From: an uncultured Pelagimonas sp.
Lineage (GTDB): Bacteria; Pseudomonadota; Alphaproteobacteria; Rhodobacterales; Rhodobacteraceae
Assembly: GCA_947497905.1 (NCBI GenBank)
Contig: CANMIH010000002.1
Location: 372,001 to 436,000, forward strand
Direction of reading: 5' to 3'
DNA: 64,000 bases
Of this stretch, positions 15,758-23,597 are shown in pieces. The position numbers and the translations under genes were made by a program. Under the pieces are notes generated by a model, which saw nothing but the letters and a program-made list of their open reading frames with translations, had not been told where the DNA came from and did not search any database. Every line of letters begins with the position of its first letter. The stretch's first letter is position 1.

Positions 15758-15763
15758 ATTCTA

Positions 15764-15778
15764 CGACCAACTTGGTCG
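15764..15778. promoter_or_regulatory. Candidate LysR binding site
   Basis: CGACCAA-C-TTGGTCG, a perfect inverted repeat with 7-bp arms, between the divergent LysR and SDR genes and only 6 bp from the LysR start codon. LysR-type boxes are T-N11-A dyads of this size. Assignment to this regulator is by position. Confidence 0.5.
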
Positions 15779-15851
15779 GAAGGCTATGCTTTTTTGTGAC
15801 GCTTTGCCGACTTAGCTCTGGGTCAACGCAAATAGATCGACGGAGCAGATC

Positions 15852-16454
15852 ATGAAAAAGATTGTTGTAATCGGCGGAACCGGGCTTGTGGGGTCCGGCA
15901 TTGTGACCCAGCTGCGCGCAGATGATCACGAGGTGATTTCGGTGGGGCGCAGCGGGGGAGATCGTCAGGTGGACATGACAGACACCAAGGCATTGTCAGA
16001 GTTTTTCAGCGAGATTGGCCCAGTTGATGCCATCATCAGTGCGGCGGGTGATGGCACCTTTGGTCCCTTTGATGCCGAGGATGACACCGCCTACAATATG
16101 GCGCTGGACAGCAAAATCCGAGGTCAGGTCAATCTGGCGCGGATTGGTCACCGGCATCTGACACCCGGTGGGTCGCTTACATTGACCTCGGGCGCCGTCA
16201 CTCGCCATCCGATGGCCCAGACCGCGGCCATTGCCCTGGGCGCCGGTGCAATCGAGGCCTTTGTCGCCACCGTTGCGCTTGAGCTTGAAGAGGGCAAACG
16301 GATCAATGCGGTGAGCCTGCCCATGGTGAAAGAATCTGCGCAGGCTTTTGGGTTGGATGACAGTGCATGCCCCTCGGTGGCGCAAGTTGCTCTGCATTAC
16401 CGCGATCTCGCACTGGGAGAGGTCTCGGGTCAGGCAACTGTGCCCCAGACCTGA
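15852..16454 (+). CDS. Atypical short-chain dehydrogenase
   Basis: 200 residues with a Rossmann start GGTGLVGSG at residues 8-16, SVGRSGG at the end of beta-2 and ISAAGDG in place of NNAG. The catalytic Tyr-x-x-x-Lys is not present: after LTSGAVTRHPMAQ the usual Tyr position reads AAIALGAGAIEAF. This is seen in the short SDR-like subfamily of about 200 residues, which may still reduce substrates or only bind nucleotide. Its start follows CGGAGCAGATC. Probably controlled by the divergent LysR gene. Substrate unknown. Confidence 0.8.
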   Translation: MKKIVVIGGTGLVGSGIVTQLRADDHEVISVGRSGGDRQVDMTDTKALSEFFSEIGPVDAIISAAGDGTFGPFDAEDDTAYNMALDSKIRGQVNLARIGHRHLTPGGSLTLTSGAVTRHPMAQTAAIALGAGAIEAFVATVALELEEGKRINAVSLPMVKESAQAFGLDDSACPSVAQVALHYRDLALGEVSGQATVPQT

Positions 16455-16475
16455 ACCAACAGGTCACACAAAGAC

Positions 16476-16499
16476 ACCCGCTCTGACATCAGAGCGGGT
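16476..16499. terminator. Bidirectional terminator hairpin
   Basis: ACCCGCTCTGA/TCAGAGCGGGT, 11-bp perfect stem with a 2-nt spacer, between the convergent SDR and HIU hydrolase genes. The 3' side is only weakly T-rich in both directions, but placement is right for both genes. Confidence 0.6.
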
Positions 16500-16505
16500 T
16501 ATGCT

Positions 16506-16865
16506 TTAGGATCCACGGTAGGTCGAATATCCATAGGGCGAGAGCAACAGCGGCACATGGTAATGCGCCTCGGCATCGGCCATGCCAAACCGGATGGGGA
16601 TCTGATCGAGAAACAGCGGATCTTCGGCGGCCTGACCGGTTTCGCGCAAATAATCACCCGCAAAGAAGATCAGCTCATACGTGCCCGTCGCAAACTTCTC
16701 TTTCGGCAGGATCGGCGCATCGGTGCGGCCATCCGCATTGGTGACTGTTTCCGCGATCTTGCGATGTGAGTTGCCCGAAACTTTATACAGGGCGATTTTG
16801 ATACCCGCCGCGGGGGTGCCTTTTGCCGTGTCGAGAATATGTGTGGTCAGATAGCCCTCGGCCAT
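16506..16865 (-). CDS. uraH: 5-hydroxyisourate hydrolase (transthyretin-like)
   Basis: 119 residues, the normal length. It hydrolyses 5-hydroxyisourate, the product of urate oxidation, to OHCU. Family marks are [12 protein letters not shown] near the N-terminus, [17 protein letters not shown] and the C-terminal tetrapeptide YRGS, which forms the active site. The start is preceded by AGGAG. It is divergent from the PuuE-UraD gene, whose UraD domain uses its product. Confidence 0.95.
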   Translation of the reverse strand: MAEGYLTTHILDTAKGTPAAGIKIALYKVSGNSHRKIAETVTNADGRTDAPILPKEKFATGTYELIFFAGDYLRETGQAAEDPLFLDQIPIRFGMADAEAHYHVPLLLSPYGYSTYRGS

Positions 16866-16960
16866 GATGTGATCTCCTGTCAGCCCAGAATTTGGGCCTT
16901 TCTATCTGGAATCAGAGCAAAACGCGTGCATCTCAGGTCTACAAGTCCTTTCGGTTTTTT

Positions 16961-16992
16961 TTGACAATGTTTCGCGATTATCTGGGTATTCT
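16961..16992 (+). promoter_or_regulatory. Possible promoter of the urate catabolism genes
   Basis: A perfect -35 hexamer TTGACA (16961-16966) after a run of T lies about 55 bp upstream of the PuuE-UraD start. The -10 region (GGTATTCT around 16985-16992) is poor, so an activator may be needed. Assigned by sequence only. Confidence 0.35.
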
Positions 16993-17020
16993 TGGTGATC
17001 ATCATCCTCGAGGACACCCG

Positions 17021-18433
17021 ATGACCCGCTACACACGTGATATGGTTGGCTATGGCCCCAACCGCCCCGATCCGAAATGGCCCGGAGAGGCCAAGATCGC
17101 TGTTCAGTTTGTGCTGAACTATGAAGAGGGTGGGGAGAATTGCCTGCTGCATGGCGATAGCGGATCAGAAGGGTTCTTGTCGGATATCCCAGGCGCCGCG
17201 CCCTGGCCTGGTGCGCGTCATTGGAACATGGAATCCATCTACGAATATGGGGCTCGGGCCGGGTTCTGGCGGCTGCACCGCCTGTTCACCGGTGCCGCTA
17301 TCCCGCTGACAATCTACGGCGTGGCCACGGCTTTGGCACGCTCCCCGGAACAGGTCGAGGCGATGAAAGACGCGGGCTGGGAGATTGCCAGCCACGGGTT
17401 GAAATGGGTCGAACATCGCGACATGCCCGAAGAGGAGGAGCGCGCCCAGATCGCCGAGGCCATCCGTCTGCACAGCGAAGTGGTCGGCGAAGCCCCACGC
17501 GGCTGGTACACCGGGCGCTGCAGCATGAACACCGTGCCACTCGTGGCTGAAACCGGCCAGATTGCCTATATCTCAGACACCTATGACGATGATCTGCCCT
17601 ATTGGCGCGACATCGACGGGCGGGACCAGCTGATCATCCCCTATACGCTTGAGGCCAACGACATGCGTTTTTCCGGTGCGCCGGGGTGGGTCACTGGGCA
17701 GGATTTCGGTGATTATCTGATTGATGCCTTTGATACGCTTTATGCCGAAGGTGAGGCAGGGCGACCTGCGATGATGAGCGTCGGGCTGCATTGCCGTCTG
17801 GTGGGGCGTCCGGGCAAAATGGCCGGTCTGAAACGTTTCCTGGATCACATCGCCCAACACGAGGCCGTCTGGTGTCCGCGCCGCGTTGATATTGCTGATC
17901 ACTGGGCGGCCACGCATCCGCCTCAACGCAAACCGCGCGCGTCACACATGGATCGCGAAACCTTTGTCGGGACCTTTGGCGGAGTGTTTGAACATTCGCC
18001 CTGGATTGCGGAGCGTGCTTTTGATCTGGAACTGGGGCCGGCACATGACCGTGCCGCTGGTGTACACAATGCGCTGGCCCGGATGTTCCGCAGTGCCAGC
18101 CACGAAGAACGTCTTGGTGTTCTGAACGCCCATCCCGATTTGGCAGGCAAGCTGGCGCAGGCCAAACGCCTGACCGCCGAATCCACCTCAGAACAAAGCA
18201 GCGCCGGTCTGGATGCTCTGACCGATGAGGAGCGCACACGCTTTACCGCGCTGAACAGCGACTACACCACAAAACACGGCTTTCCTTTCATCATTGCCGT
18301 GCGCGACTACGACAAGGCGGGCATTCTTGCCGCCTTTGAACGTCGCATTTCCAATGACACTGACACCGAATTTGCCGAGGCCTGCCGTCAGGTTGAACGC
18401 ATCGCACGCCTGCGCCTGGAGGATCTGCTATGA
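17021..18433 (+). CDS. PuuE allantoinase - UraD OHCU decarboxylase fusion
   Basis: 470 residues in two modules. Residues 1-about 305 are a polysaccharide-deacetylase-type allantoinase (PuuE): RYTRDMVGYGPNRPDPKWPG, NYEEGGEN and SMNTVPLVAETG. Residues about 310-470 are 2-oxo-4-hydroxy-4-carboxy-5-ureidoimidazoline decarboxylase (UraD), with NAHPDLAGKLA around 369-379 and HGFPFIIAVR near 420. One chain thus makes S-allantoin from OHCU and opens it to allantoate. The start is the ATG giving MTRYTRDM; the longer upstream frame is leader sequence. The stop overlaps the ureidoglycine aminohydrolase start (ATGA). Confidence 0.92.
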   Translation: MTRYTRDMVGYGPNRPDPKWPGEAKIAVQFVLNYEEGGENCLLHGDSGSEGFLSDIPGAAPWPGARHWNMESIYEYGARAGFWRLHRLFTGAAIPLTIYGVATALARSPEQVEAMKDAGWEIASHGLKWVEHRDMPEEEERAQIAEAIRLHSEVVGEAPRGWYTGRCSMNTVPLVAETGQIAYISDTYDDDLPYWRDIDGRDQLIIPYTLEANDMRFSGAPGWVTGQDFGDYLIDAFDTLYAEGEAGRPAMMSVGLHCRLVGRPGKMAGLKRFLDHIAQHEAVWCPRRVDIADHWAATHPPQRKPRASHMDRETFVGTFGGVFEHSPWIAERAFDLELGPAHDRAAGVHNALARMFRSASHEERLGVLNAHPDLAGKLAQAKRLTAESTSEQSSAGLDALTDEERTRFTALNSDYTTKHGFPFIIAVRDYDKAGILAAFERRISNDTDTEFAEACRQVERIARLRLEDLL

Positions 18434-19266
18434 GCGACCAGAACATCGGCCCCCGCAGCTATGCCTTTCCCCCCGGCGGCCTGCCCGACCAATCGGTGAA
18501 CCCCGAAGGCACCGCGATTTTCACCGAGGCCTATGCGGTGATCCCCGCCGTCACCATGCGCGATATCGTGACATCGTTTTTGCCCGGATGGCGCGACACC
18601 CGCGTCTGGATCATCGCCCGGCCCCTGTCTGGCTTTGCCGAGACCTTCGCCCAATATGCGGTTGAGATCGCCCCCGGAGGCGGCAGTGAGACCCCTGAAC
18701 CGGACGCTGCGGCGCAAGCGACGCTTCTTGTCACCTCGGGCACGGGCCATCTCACCCTCGACGGGACAAAACACAGCCTCAACACCGGCAGCTACGCCTA
18801 TATCCCTGCGGGCTGCGCGTGGGAGATCGAAAACTCTGGCACCGATCCTCTGTGTTTCCACTGGATCCGCAAACGCTGGGAGCCCGCGCCGGGCATCGAG
18901 AAACCCCGCGCCTTTGTCACCTCCGATGCCGAGACGCTGATCAACTGGATGCCCAACACCGATAAATGGGGCACCACACGGTTTGTCGAACCGACAGATC
19001 TGCGCCACGACATGCATATGAATATCGTGACCTTCCACCCCGGTGGCCGCATCCCCTTTGCGGAAACCCATGTGATGGAACACGGGCTCTACGTCCTTCA
19101 AGGCACCGCCAAATACCTGCTCAACAAAGATTGGGTCGAGGTTGGCCCCGGTGATTTCATGTGGCTGCGCGCCTTCTGCCCGCAGGCCTGTATCGCCACC
19201 GGAGACGAACCCTTCCGTTACCTGCTTTACAAAGACGTCAACCGACACCCGAGCCTGACCCTCTAA
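18430..19266 (+). CDS. (S)-ureidoglycine aminohydrolase (bicupin)
   Basis: 278 residues, two cupin domains, the length of UGHY/YlbA. It releases ammonia from ureidoglycine, giving S-ureidoglycolate. Conserved blocks include RSYAFPPGGLP, WIIARPLSGFAETFAQY, YIPAGCAWEIEN and, in the C-terminal metal cupin, HMNIVTFHPGGRIPFAETHVMEHGLYV with the metal His/Glu ligands. It is coupled to the PuuE-UraD gene by a 4-bp overlap. Its product feeds the ureidoglycolate lyase downstream. Confidence 0.92.
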   Translation: MSDQNIGPRSYAFPPGGLPDQSVNPEGTAIFTEAYAVIPAVTMRDIVTSFLPGWRDTRVWIIARPLSGFAETFAQYAVEIAPGGGSETPEPDAAAQATLLVTSGTGHLTLDGTKHSLNTGSYAYIPAGCAWEIENSGTDPLCFHWIRKRWEPAPGIEKPRAFVTSDAETLINWMPNTDKWGTTRFVEPTDLRHDMHMNIVTFHPGGRIPFAETHVMEHGLYVLQGTAKYLLNKDWVEVGPGDFMWLRAFCPQACIATGDEPFRYLLYKDVNRHPSLTL

Positions 19267-19268
19267 GC

Positions 19269-19330
19269 TTCTTTTATTATAAATACTCCGGGGGTGAATG
19301 GCCCTCGGGGCCTGAGGGGGCAGCGCCCCC
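19269..19330 (-). repeat. Intergenic GC-hairpin/GAGTATTT element, copy 3 (inverted)
   Basis: Read on the minus strand: GGGGGCGCTGCCCCC hairpin, a short spacer, then CCCCCGGAGTATTTATAATAAAAGAAG. This is the same architecture as copies at 7918-7966 and 50961-51023 but in the opposite direction to the flanking genes. It separates the ureidoglycine aminohydrolase and ureidoglycolate lyase genes. Confidence 0.6.
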
Positions 19331-19352
19331 TTCCGCCTTGAAAGGACACCTG

Positions 19353-19838
19353 ATGGCCCAGATCCAAGCCTTGCCCCTGACGGCCCGCGCCTTTGCGCCA
19401 TTTGGTGATGTGCTGGACTGTACGGGGGATCCCGACAAGATCATCAATCAGGGGCTTTGCGGCCGGTTTCATGACCGGGCCAAATTGGATTTTGGCCCGG
19501 AGGGTCGCGCCGGTGTCAGCCTGTTCAACGCCGAGCCCCGCGCGCTGCCTTATCAGCTTGAAATGGTCGAACGGCACCCCGAAGGTTGTCAGACCTTCAT
19601 CCCGATGCATCAAAATCCCTGGTTGGTGATTGTGGCTGAGCCGGGCGATGTCCCCGGTCCTATCCATGCCTTTATCGCGTCCCCCGGTCAGGCGATCAAT
19701 TTTCATCGTGGCACCTGGCATGGGGTTCTGACCCCATTGCAGGCGCCCGGGCTGTTTGCGGTGGTGGACCGCATTGGCGAGACCCCCAACCTGCAAGAAT
19801 TCTGGCTGAAGGAAACAGTCAGTATCACCGGGCCCTAG
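19353..19838 (+). CDS. allA: Ureidoglycolate lyase
   Basis: 161 residues, normal for AllA. It splits S-ureidoglycolate into glyoxylate and urea, the last step of this block. Family blocks are LTARAFAPFGDVLD near the start, MVERHPEGCQTFIPM, and AINFHRGTWHGVLTPL with the metal-binding region. The ATG at 19353 follows GAAAGGA; the longer frame upstream is the intergenic repeat. Confidence 0.93.
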   Translation: MAQIQALPLTARAFAPFGDVLDCTGDPDKIINQGLCGRFHDRAKLDFGPEGRAGVSLFNAEPRALPYQLEMVERHPEGCQTFIPMHQNPWLVIVAEPGDVPGPIHAFIASPGQAINFHRGTWHGVLTPLQAPGLFAVVDRIGETPNLQEFWLKETVSITGP

Positions 19839-19903
19839 GCCCACCCCCGTGTGGATCACCCCAACAAAGAGGGCGGCCGCACTTACCGACAGTGGAGTAA
19901 ACT

Positions 19904-21262
19904 ATGACACATGCATCCTCGCTCGGCACGCCCGAGCAGTTGGCTGACCCCAACTACACACCTCCCTTGGGACAGGCCGTCCCGCTGGGCATCCAGCACG
20001 TTCTGGCCATGTTTGTCTCAAACGTCACGCCCGCGATCATCATCGCCGGGGCGGCGGGCTTTGGCTTTGGCTCAGATCAGGGCGCGCTGGGCTTTCCGGA
20101 CATGACCTATATGATCCAGATGTCGATGCTGTTTGCCGGGATCGCCACACTGTTTCAGACCATCGGTATGGGTCCCGTGGGGGCCCGTCTGCCGATTGTT
20201 CAGGGCACGAGCTTTGCCTTCCTACCGGTGATGATCCCCGCCGTGGCCGGGCAGGGCACCGAGGCCATGGGCGGTCTGATGGCCGGTGTGGTCATTGGTG
20301 GTGTTTTCCACTTTCTGCTCGGCACGGTGATCGGGAAAATCCGCTTTGCCCTGCCGCCGCTGGTCACGGGTCTGATCGTGCTGATGATTGGCCTCGCTCT
20401 GGTCAAAGTGGGCATTCAGTATTCCGCAGGCGGCGTGCCGCTAAAAGGTAAACCGGAATATGGCACATGGGCCATGTGGTTCCCGGCGCTGGTGGTGATT
20501 GCTGTCACCCTTGCGCTCAAGTTCTTCACACGCGGCATGCTAAGCGTCGCGGCGGTGCTTGTCGGCATCATTGTCGGCTATGTGGTGGCCCTGATGATGG
20601 GGCAGGTGAACTTTGGCAATGTGGGCAAAGCCGCACTGTTTGCACTGCCCGAACCCTTCAAATGGGGCTTTGAGATCAATTGGGCCATTGTCATCGGTAT
20701 GGCCTTCATGGGCATCATCTCGGCGATTGAAACCGTAGGTGATTGTTCGGGCATCACCAAAGGTGGCGCGGGCCGTGAGGCGACTGACAAGGAAATCGCC
20801 GGGGCAACCTATGCCGATGGTCTGGGCACCGCCATTGCGGGTCTGTTTGGTGGTCTGCCGAACACCTCATTCTCCCAGAACGTGGGCCTGATCTCGATGA
20901 CGGGCATCATGAGCCGCCACGTGGTTACCATTGGCGCGCTGTTCTTGATCATCTGTGGTCTGGTGCCCATGGTTGGCGCCATCATCCGCACCATCCCAAT
21001 CAATGTGTTGGGCGGTGGTGTGATTGTCATGTTCGGCATGGTGGCCGCAGCGGGTATCAACATGCTGTCTGACGTGAACTGGACACGCCGCAACATGGTG
21101 ATCTTTGCCATTTCGCTGGCCGTGGGTCTGGGGCTTCAGCTGGAACCCGATGCGCTGCAGCATATGCCCAGCACGCTCAAGATCCTGCTGACCTCAGGCC
21201 TGCTGCCCGCAGCCGCGCTCTCGATCCTTCTGAACCTGATCCTGCCAGAAGATCTCGAGTGA
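19904..21262 (+). CDS. NCS2 nucleobase:cation symporter (urate/xanthine permease)
   Basis: 452 residues with about 14 hydrophobic segments (two of them half-helices), the UraA/UapA fold. The NCS2 signature NTSFSQNVGLISMTG lies near residue 325. QNxG is the form found in urate/xanthine rather than uracil carriers. GHP-type residues around AFMGIISAIETVGDCSGI near 270 include the substrate-binding Glu. As last gene of the urate block, urate or xanthine is the likely substrate. Head-to-tail with allA after 65 bp. Confidence 0.92.
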   Translation: MTHASSLGTPEQLADPNYTPPLGQAVPLGIQHVLAMFVSNVTPAIIIAGAAGFGFGSDQGALGFPDMTYMIQMSMLFAGIATLFQTIGMGPVGARLPIVQGTSFAFLPVMIPAVAGQGTEAMGGLMAGVVIGGVFHFLLGTVIGKIRFALPPLVTGLIVLMIGLALVKVGIQYSAGGVPLKGKPEYGTWAMWFPALVVIAVTLALKFFTRGMLSVAAVLVGIIVGYVVALMMGQVNFGNVGKAALFALPEPFKWGFEINWAIVIGMAFMGIISAIETVGDCSGITKGGAGREATDKEIAGATYADGLGTAIAGLFGGLPNTSFSQNVGLISMTGIMSRHVVTIGALFLIICGLVPMVGAIIRTIPINVLGGGVIVMFGMVAAAGINMLSDVNWTRRNMVIFAISLAVGLGLQLEPDALQHMPSTLKILLTSGLLPAAALSILLNLILPEDLE

Positions 21263-21424
21263 TCTGAACCAACAAAGGGGCCGGTCGATTTGGGCCGGTC
21301 CTTACACAAAAAGAAATGAGGCCGGATGATGATATCTTCCCCAAAGCCTTGCAGGGGGCGCGTCGCATAATTGCGCGCTTTTCTTCTCAAAAGCCGTGAT
21401 TGACTGCAACGGTAGCATCACAGG

Positions 21425-21784
21425 TTGGCGATTGAGTACTTTCAGTTATTAAGAGAAACAATTGATAGATATAGCTTATTGATCCTCGCCATTGTACTTT
21501 CAGTCCTTTGGCTCTCCGTGCTGGTCGAACTGAAGTATTCCCATGCCACTTTGCTATATGGAATCGTTGCGCTGGTATTGGCTCCTATAGCTATCCATAA
21601 AGTTCCCCGCGTTAACGGCGCATTGGGCCTACTTCTGGGCTTGGCAGTTTTTGCCAGTTTCCCCTTTAAGGAGCTCTTTCAGCTGGATGGATTGGTTCAG
21701 AAGGTTTCGGTTACCCTCGCATATGGAGGGATGCTCTGGCTCATAGGTATGGGTTGGAAACGGAGCTGGAAAAAAGAGAAGTAA
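21425..21784 (+). CDS. Small membrane protein, low GC
   Basis: 119 residues with about four hydrophobic helices (LLILAIVLSVLWLSVLV, LLYGIVALVLAPIAI, GALGLLLGLAVFASF, LAYGGMLWLIGMGW) and a basic tail. A stop just upstream forces a start at or after the TTG at 21425, with a weak CACAGG before it. Base composition and codon use are clearly AT-richer than neighbours, suggesting recent acquisition. No family recognised. Confidence 0.6.
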   Translation: MAIEYFQLLRETIDRYSLLILAIVLSVLWLSVLVELKYSHATLLYGIVALVLAPIAIHKVPRVNGALGLLLGLAVFASFPFKELFQLDGLVQKVSVTLAYGGMLWLIGMGWKRSWKKEK

Positions 21785-21806
21785 CGATCAATAACCAATG
21801 GGCAAA

Positions 21807-21892
21807 GACGACCCCCGGTGCCCTGATCTGTCAGGGTCCGCTTGAACTTTGGGTGCGGCGGGTGATCTGGTAGTCGTTGTCGCGCAGGCGAC
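21807..21892 (-). pseudogene. Duplicated 3' fragment of the 22698-23129 gene and its hairpin
   Basis: About 86 bp with roughly 85% identity to 22657-22741, covering the last dozen codons of the hypothetical exported protein gene plus its downstream CCCTGA...TCAGGG hairpin. The copy reads LRDNDYQITRR where the gene has LRNNGYQIARRN. The stop codon after the Arg pair is lost. Only the tail is present, so this is a remnant. Confidence 0.7.
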
Positions 21893-21973
21893 GCCCCAAA
21901 GCGTTGACAGTCCAGAAAGTGGCTGTTTGTACTGAGGTAGCTTTTCTTGCAAGATCCTTGGACCCGGTCGCCT

Positions 21974-22606
21974 ATGCCCTCTGCTGAAATCCTTTTTGCC
22001 TTCTTTCTTGTCACAATGGTTTTTGCCTATATGCCGGGGCCAGCCATGCTTTATGCGGCGGCGCAAACCATGGCGCGCGGTAAAAAGGCGGGGTGGCTGG
22101 CGGCGATCGGAATCCATATTGGTGGCTACGCCCATGTCGCGGCGGCCTCGCTTGGGTTGGCGGTGTTGTTTGACGCCGTTCCGGTGCTGTATCTGACGTT
22201 GAAATTCGCCGGGGCGCTCTATCTGATCTGGTTGGGCATCAAACTGTTTCGCGCGCAGACATCGGTTGAAGAAACGAGCCTGACGGTCGAAAGCAAAAGC
22301 CCAAAACGCGCGTTTTGGGAAAGCGTGACGGTCGAAGTTCTCAATCCGAAAACTGCCATTTTTTACGTTGCTTTCCTGCCGCAGTTTACCGACCCGACCG
22401 CCGGTTTGCCGCTGTCGGTACAGTTGTTCATTTTGGGCACCGTTGTGAACATCATGTTCTCAAGCGCCGATGTGGTCTGTGTGCTGCTGGCCGATAAGGT
22501 CACCTCGGCCCTGCGAAAGTCGCTGCGAGCGGGGCGCATGGCCCAGCGTCTTGGCGGCAGCATCTTGATTGCACTTGGGCTCAATGTGGCGCTGAACCGG
22601 CACTAG
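21974..22606 (+). CDS. LysE/RhtB-family exporter
   Basis: 210-residue inner-membrane protein with six hydrophobic segments. It has the LysE-family N-terminal block MPGPAMLYAAAQTMARGKKAGW and the later FWESVTVEVLNPKTAIFYVAFLPQF motif. Family members export amino acids or related compounds; the substrate is not predictable. The ATG at 21974 fits family length. A TTG at 21947 with GAGG upstream is an alternative start. The duplicated fragment at 21807-21892 lies in its 5' region. Confidence 0.85.
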   Translation: MPSAEILFAFFLVTMVFAYMPGPAMLYAAAQTMARGKKAGWLAAIGIHIGGYAHVAAASLGLAVLFDAVPVLYLTLKFAGALYLIWLGIKLFRAQTSVEETSLTVESKSPKRAFWESVTVEVLNPKTAIFYVAFLPQFTDPTAGLPLSVQLFILGTVVNIMFSSADVVCVLLADKVTSALRKSLRAGRMAQRLGGSILIALGLNVALNRH

Positions 22607-22616
22607 CGCACAAAGA

Positions 22617-22641
22617 AAAGGGCCCCGGTTGAGGCCCCTTT
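22617..22641 (+). terminator. Terminator of the LysE-family gene
   Basis: AAAGGG-C-CC...GG-CCCTTT imperfect stem about 10 bp after the stop codon. Both flanks are A/T-containing and the following run is short, so strength is uncertain. Confidence 0.45.
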
Positions 22642-22670
22642 CAAGTGGGGGGAAAGGACGACCCCCGGTG

Positions 22671-22686
22671 CCCTGATGTGTCAGGG
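22671..22686 (-). terminator. Hairpin downstream of the 22698-23129 gene
   Basis: CCCTGA-tgtg-TCAGGG, a 6-bp perfect stem 11 bp beyond the stop on the minus strand. It is followed there by CACCGGGGG and TCCTTTCC rather than a clean T-run. It was duplicated with the gene tail at 21821-21836. Confidence 0.5.
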
Positions 22687-22697
22687 TCTGCTCGAAC

Positions 22698-23129
22698 TCA
22701 GTTGCGGCGGGCGATCTGGTAGCCGTTGTTGCGCAGGCAGCGCACGTTGTAGCCGCGGCGCTGGTTGCCGTTCACGCGGAACTTGGTGCGACATTGCTGC
22801 GGCAGGCTATGCACCGCACCGTAGTTGCGCTTGAGGCAGCCTTTGCCCATCACGCGGCGCTCGTTGCGCCCTTCGGTCCAGCGGATGCAGTGACGTGGCA
22901 GCGGTGGCTTGGCCCAACGGTCGGGCTGGGGCTGGGGACGATGGGTTTGTGGGCGCCGCCGGTCGTCATTGGCGTCTTCAATAATCTTGCCAATGATAAA
23001 CAGAGTTGCCGCCGCCCCGAGGATGGTGCCGATTTCTTTGCTGCGGTCACGGGCCTGAACCTGAGCCGTGGACAACATGGTGATGGTCGAGGCGATGATC
23101 AGAACGCCGGTGATAAAACGTGCAGACAT
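22698..23129 (-). CDS. Hypothetical exported, Cys/Arg-rich protein
   Basis: 143 residues. The start at 23127-23129 has AGGAAA upstream and opens a signal peptide (RFITGVLIIASTITMLSTAQVQA). The next segment GTILGAAATLFIIGKIIED is hydrophobic, followed by a Pro/Gln/Arg linker. The C-terminal 70 residues are strongly basic with regularly spaced Cys (HCIRW, KGCLKRNYG, QQCRTKF, VRCLRNNGYQIARR). This type is common in Rhodobacterales and unassigned. Its last codons were duplicated at 21807-21892. Confidence 0.65.
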   Translation of the reverse strand: MSARFITGVLIIASTITMLSTAQVQARDRSKEIGTILGAAATLFIIGKIIEDANDDRRRPQTHRPQPQPDRWAKPPLPRHCIRWTEGRNERRVMGKGCLKRNYGAVHSLPQQCRTKFRVNGNQRRGYNVRCLRNNGYQIARRN

Positions 23130-23300
23130 TGGGGTTTCCTTTCTCAGGATTCGCAAAGTGTGGACGCTGGCAGTGCGCCTTGATCCAACCCTGGCCCCGA
23201 GACCCAAAATCGCTCAATATCAGCCACTGGTTATCGAATATCCGCCGTGAAACCCCTGCCTGTTATTGAATTTCCTGCCCTCGCACCGCAGTGTGGGGAC

Positions 23301-23597
23301 ATGAGACACTCCCTTGCCCCCCTCCTGTTTGCCCTCGTTGTTGGTGTGGCGTTGCCCAGCACGGCGCTGGCTGATTGTTACGTCGAATACAAAGCCAAAA
23401 AGGACAATCCGCTGCGGTTGCACTATGGTATTGTCGCGCTGGATGGATCCTGTCCTGCCAGCGGGGCTGCTGCTCAGCAGGCCGCACGCCGTGTCGCCGC
23501 CGGTGGCTGGACTTTGCTGAATGTGGTGGGATTGTCGGAAACAACGCCCTCGGGCAACAAGAGGGCAAATGCCGGTGACTACTACCTCCGTTTCTGA
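23301..23597 (+). CDS. Small exported protein, coupled to a membrane regulator
   Basis: 98 residues. The start is the ATG at 23301, because it opens a signal peptide (SLAPLLFALVVGVALPSTALA) with cleavage before DCYVEYKAKKDNP. A GTG at 23247 would add 18 residues without signal character. The mature part of about 75 residues has two Cys (probable disulfide) and a YYLRF end. Its last 29 bp overlap the next gene, so the two are translationally coupled. A small periplasmic protein made with a membrane-anchored regulator could be its ligand or inhibitor, but this is inference. Confidence 0.65.
   Translation: MRHSLAPLLFALVVGVALPSTALADCYVEYKAKKDNPLRLHYGIVALDGSCPASGAAAQQAARRVAAGGWTLLNVVGLSETTPSGNKRANAGDYYLRF

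Noticed and set aside
21263-21300. Terminator after the NCS2 permease
   Set aside because: The GGGCCGGTC copies are direct rather than inverted repeats; only a short interrupted stem can be drawn.
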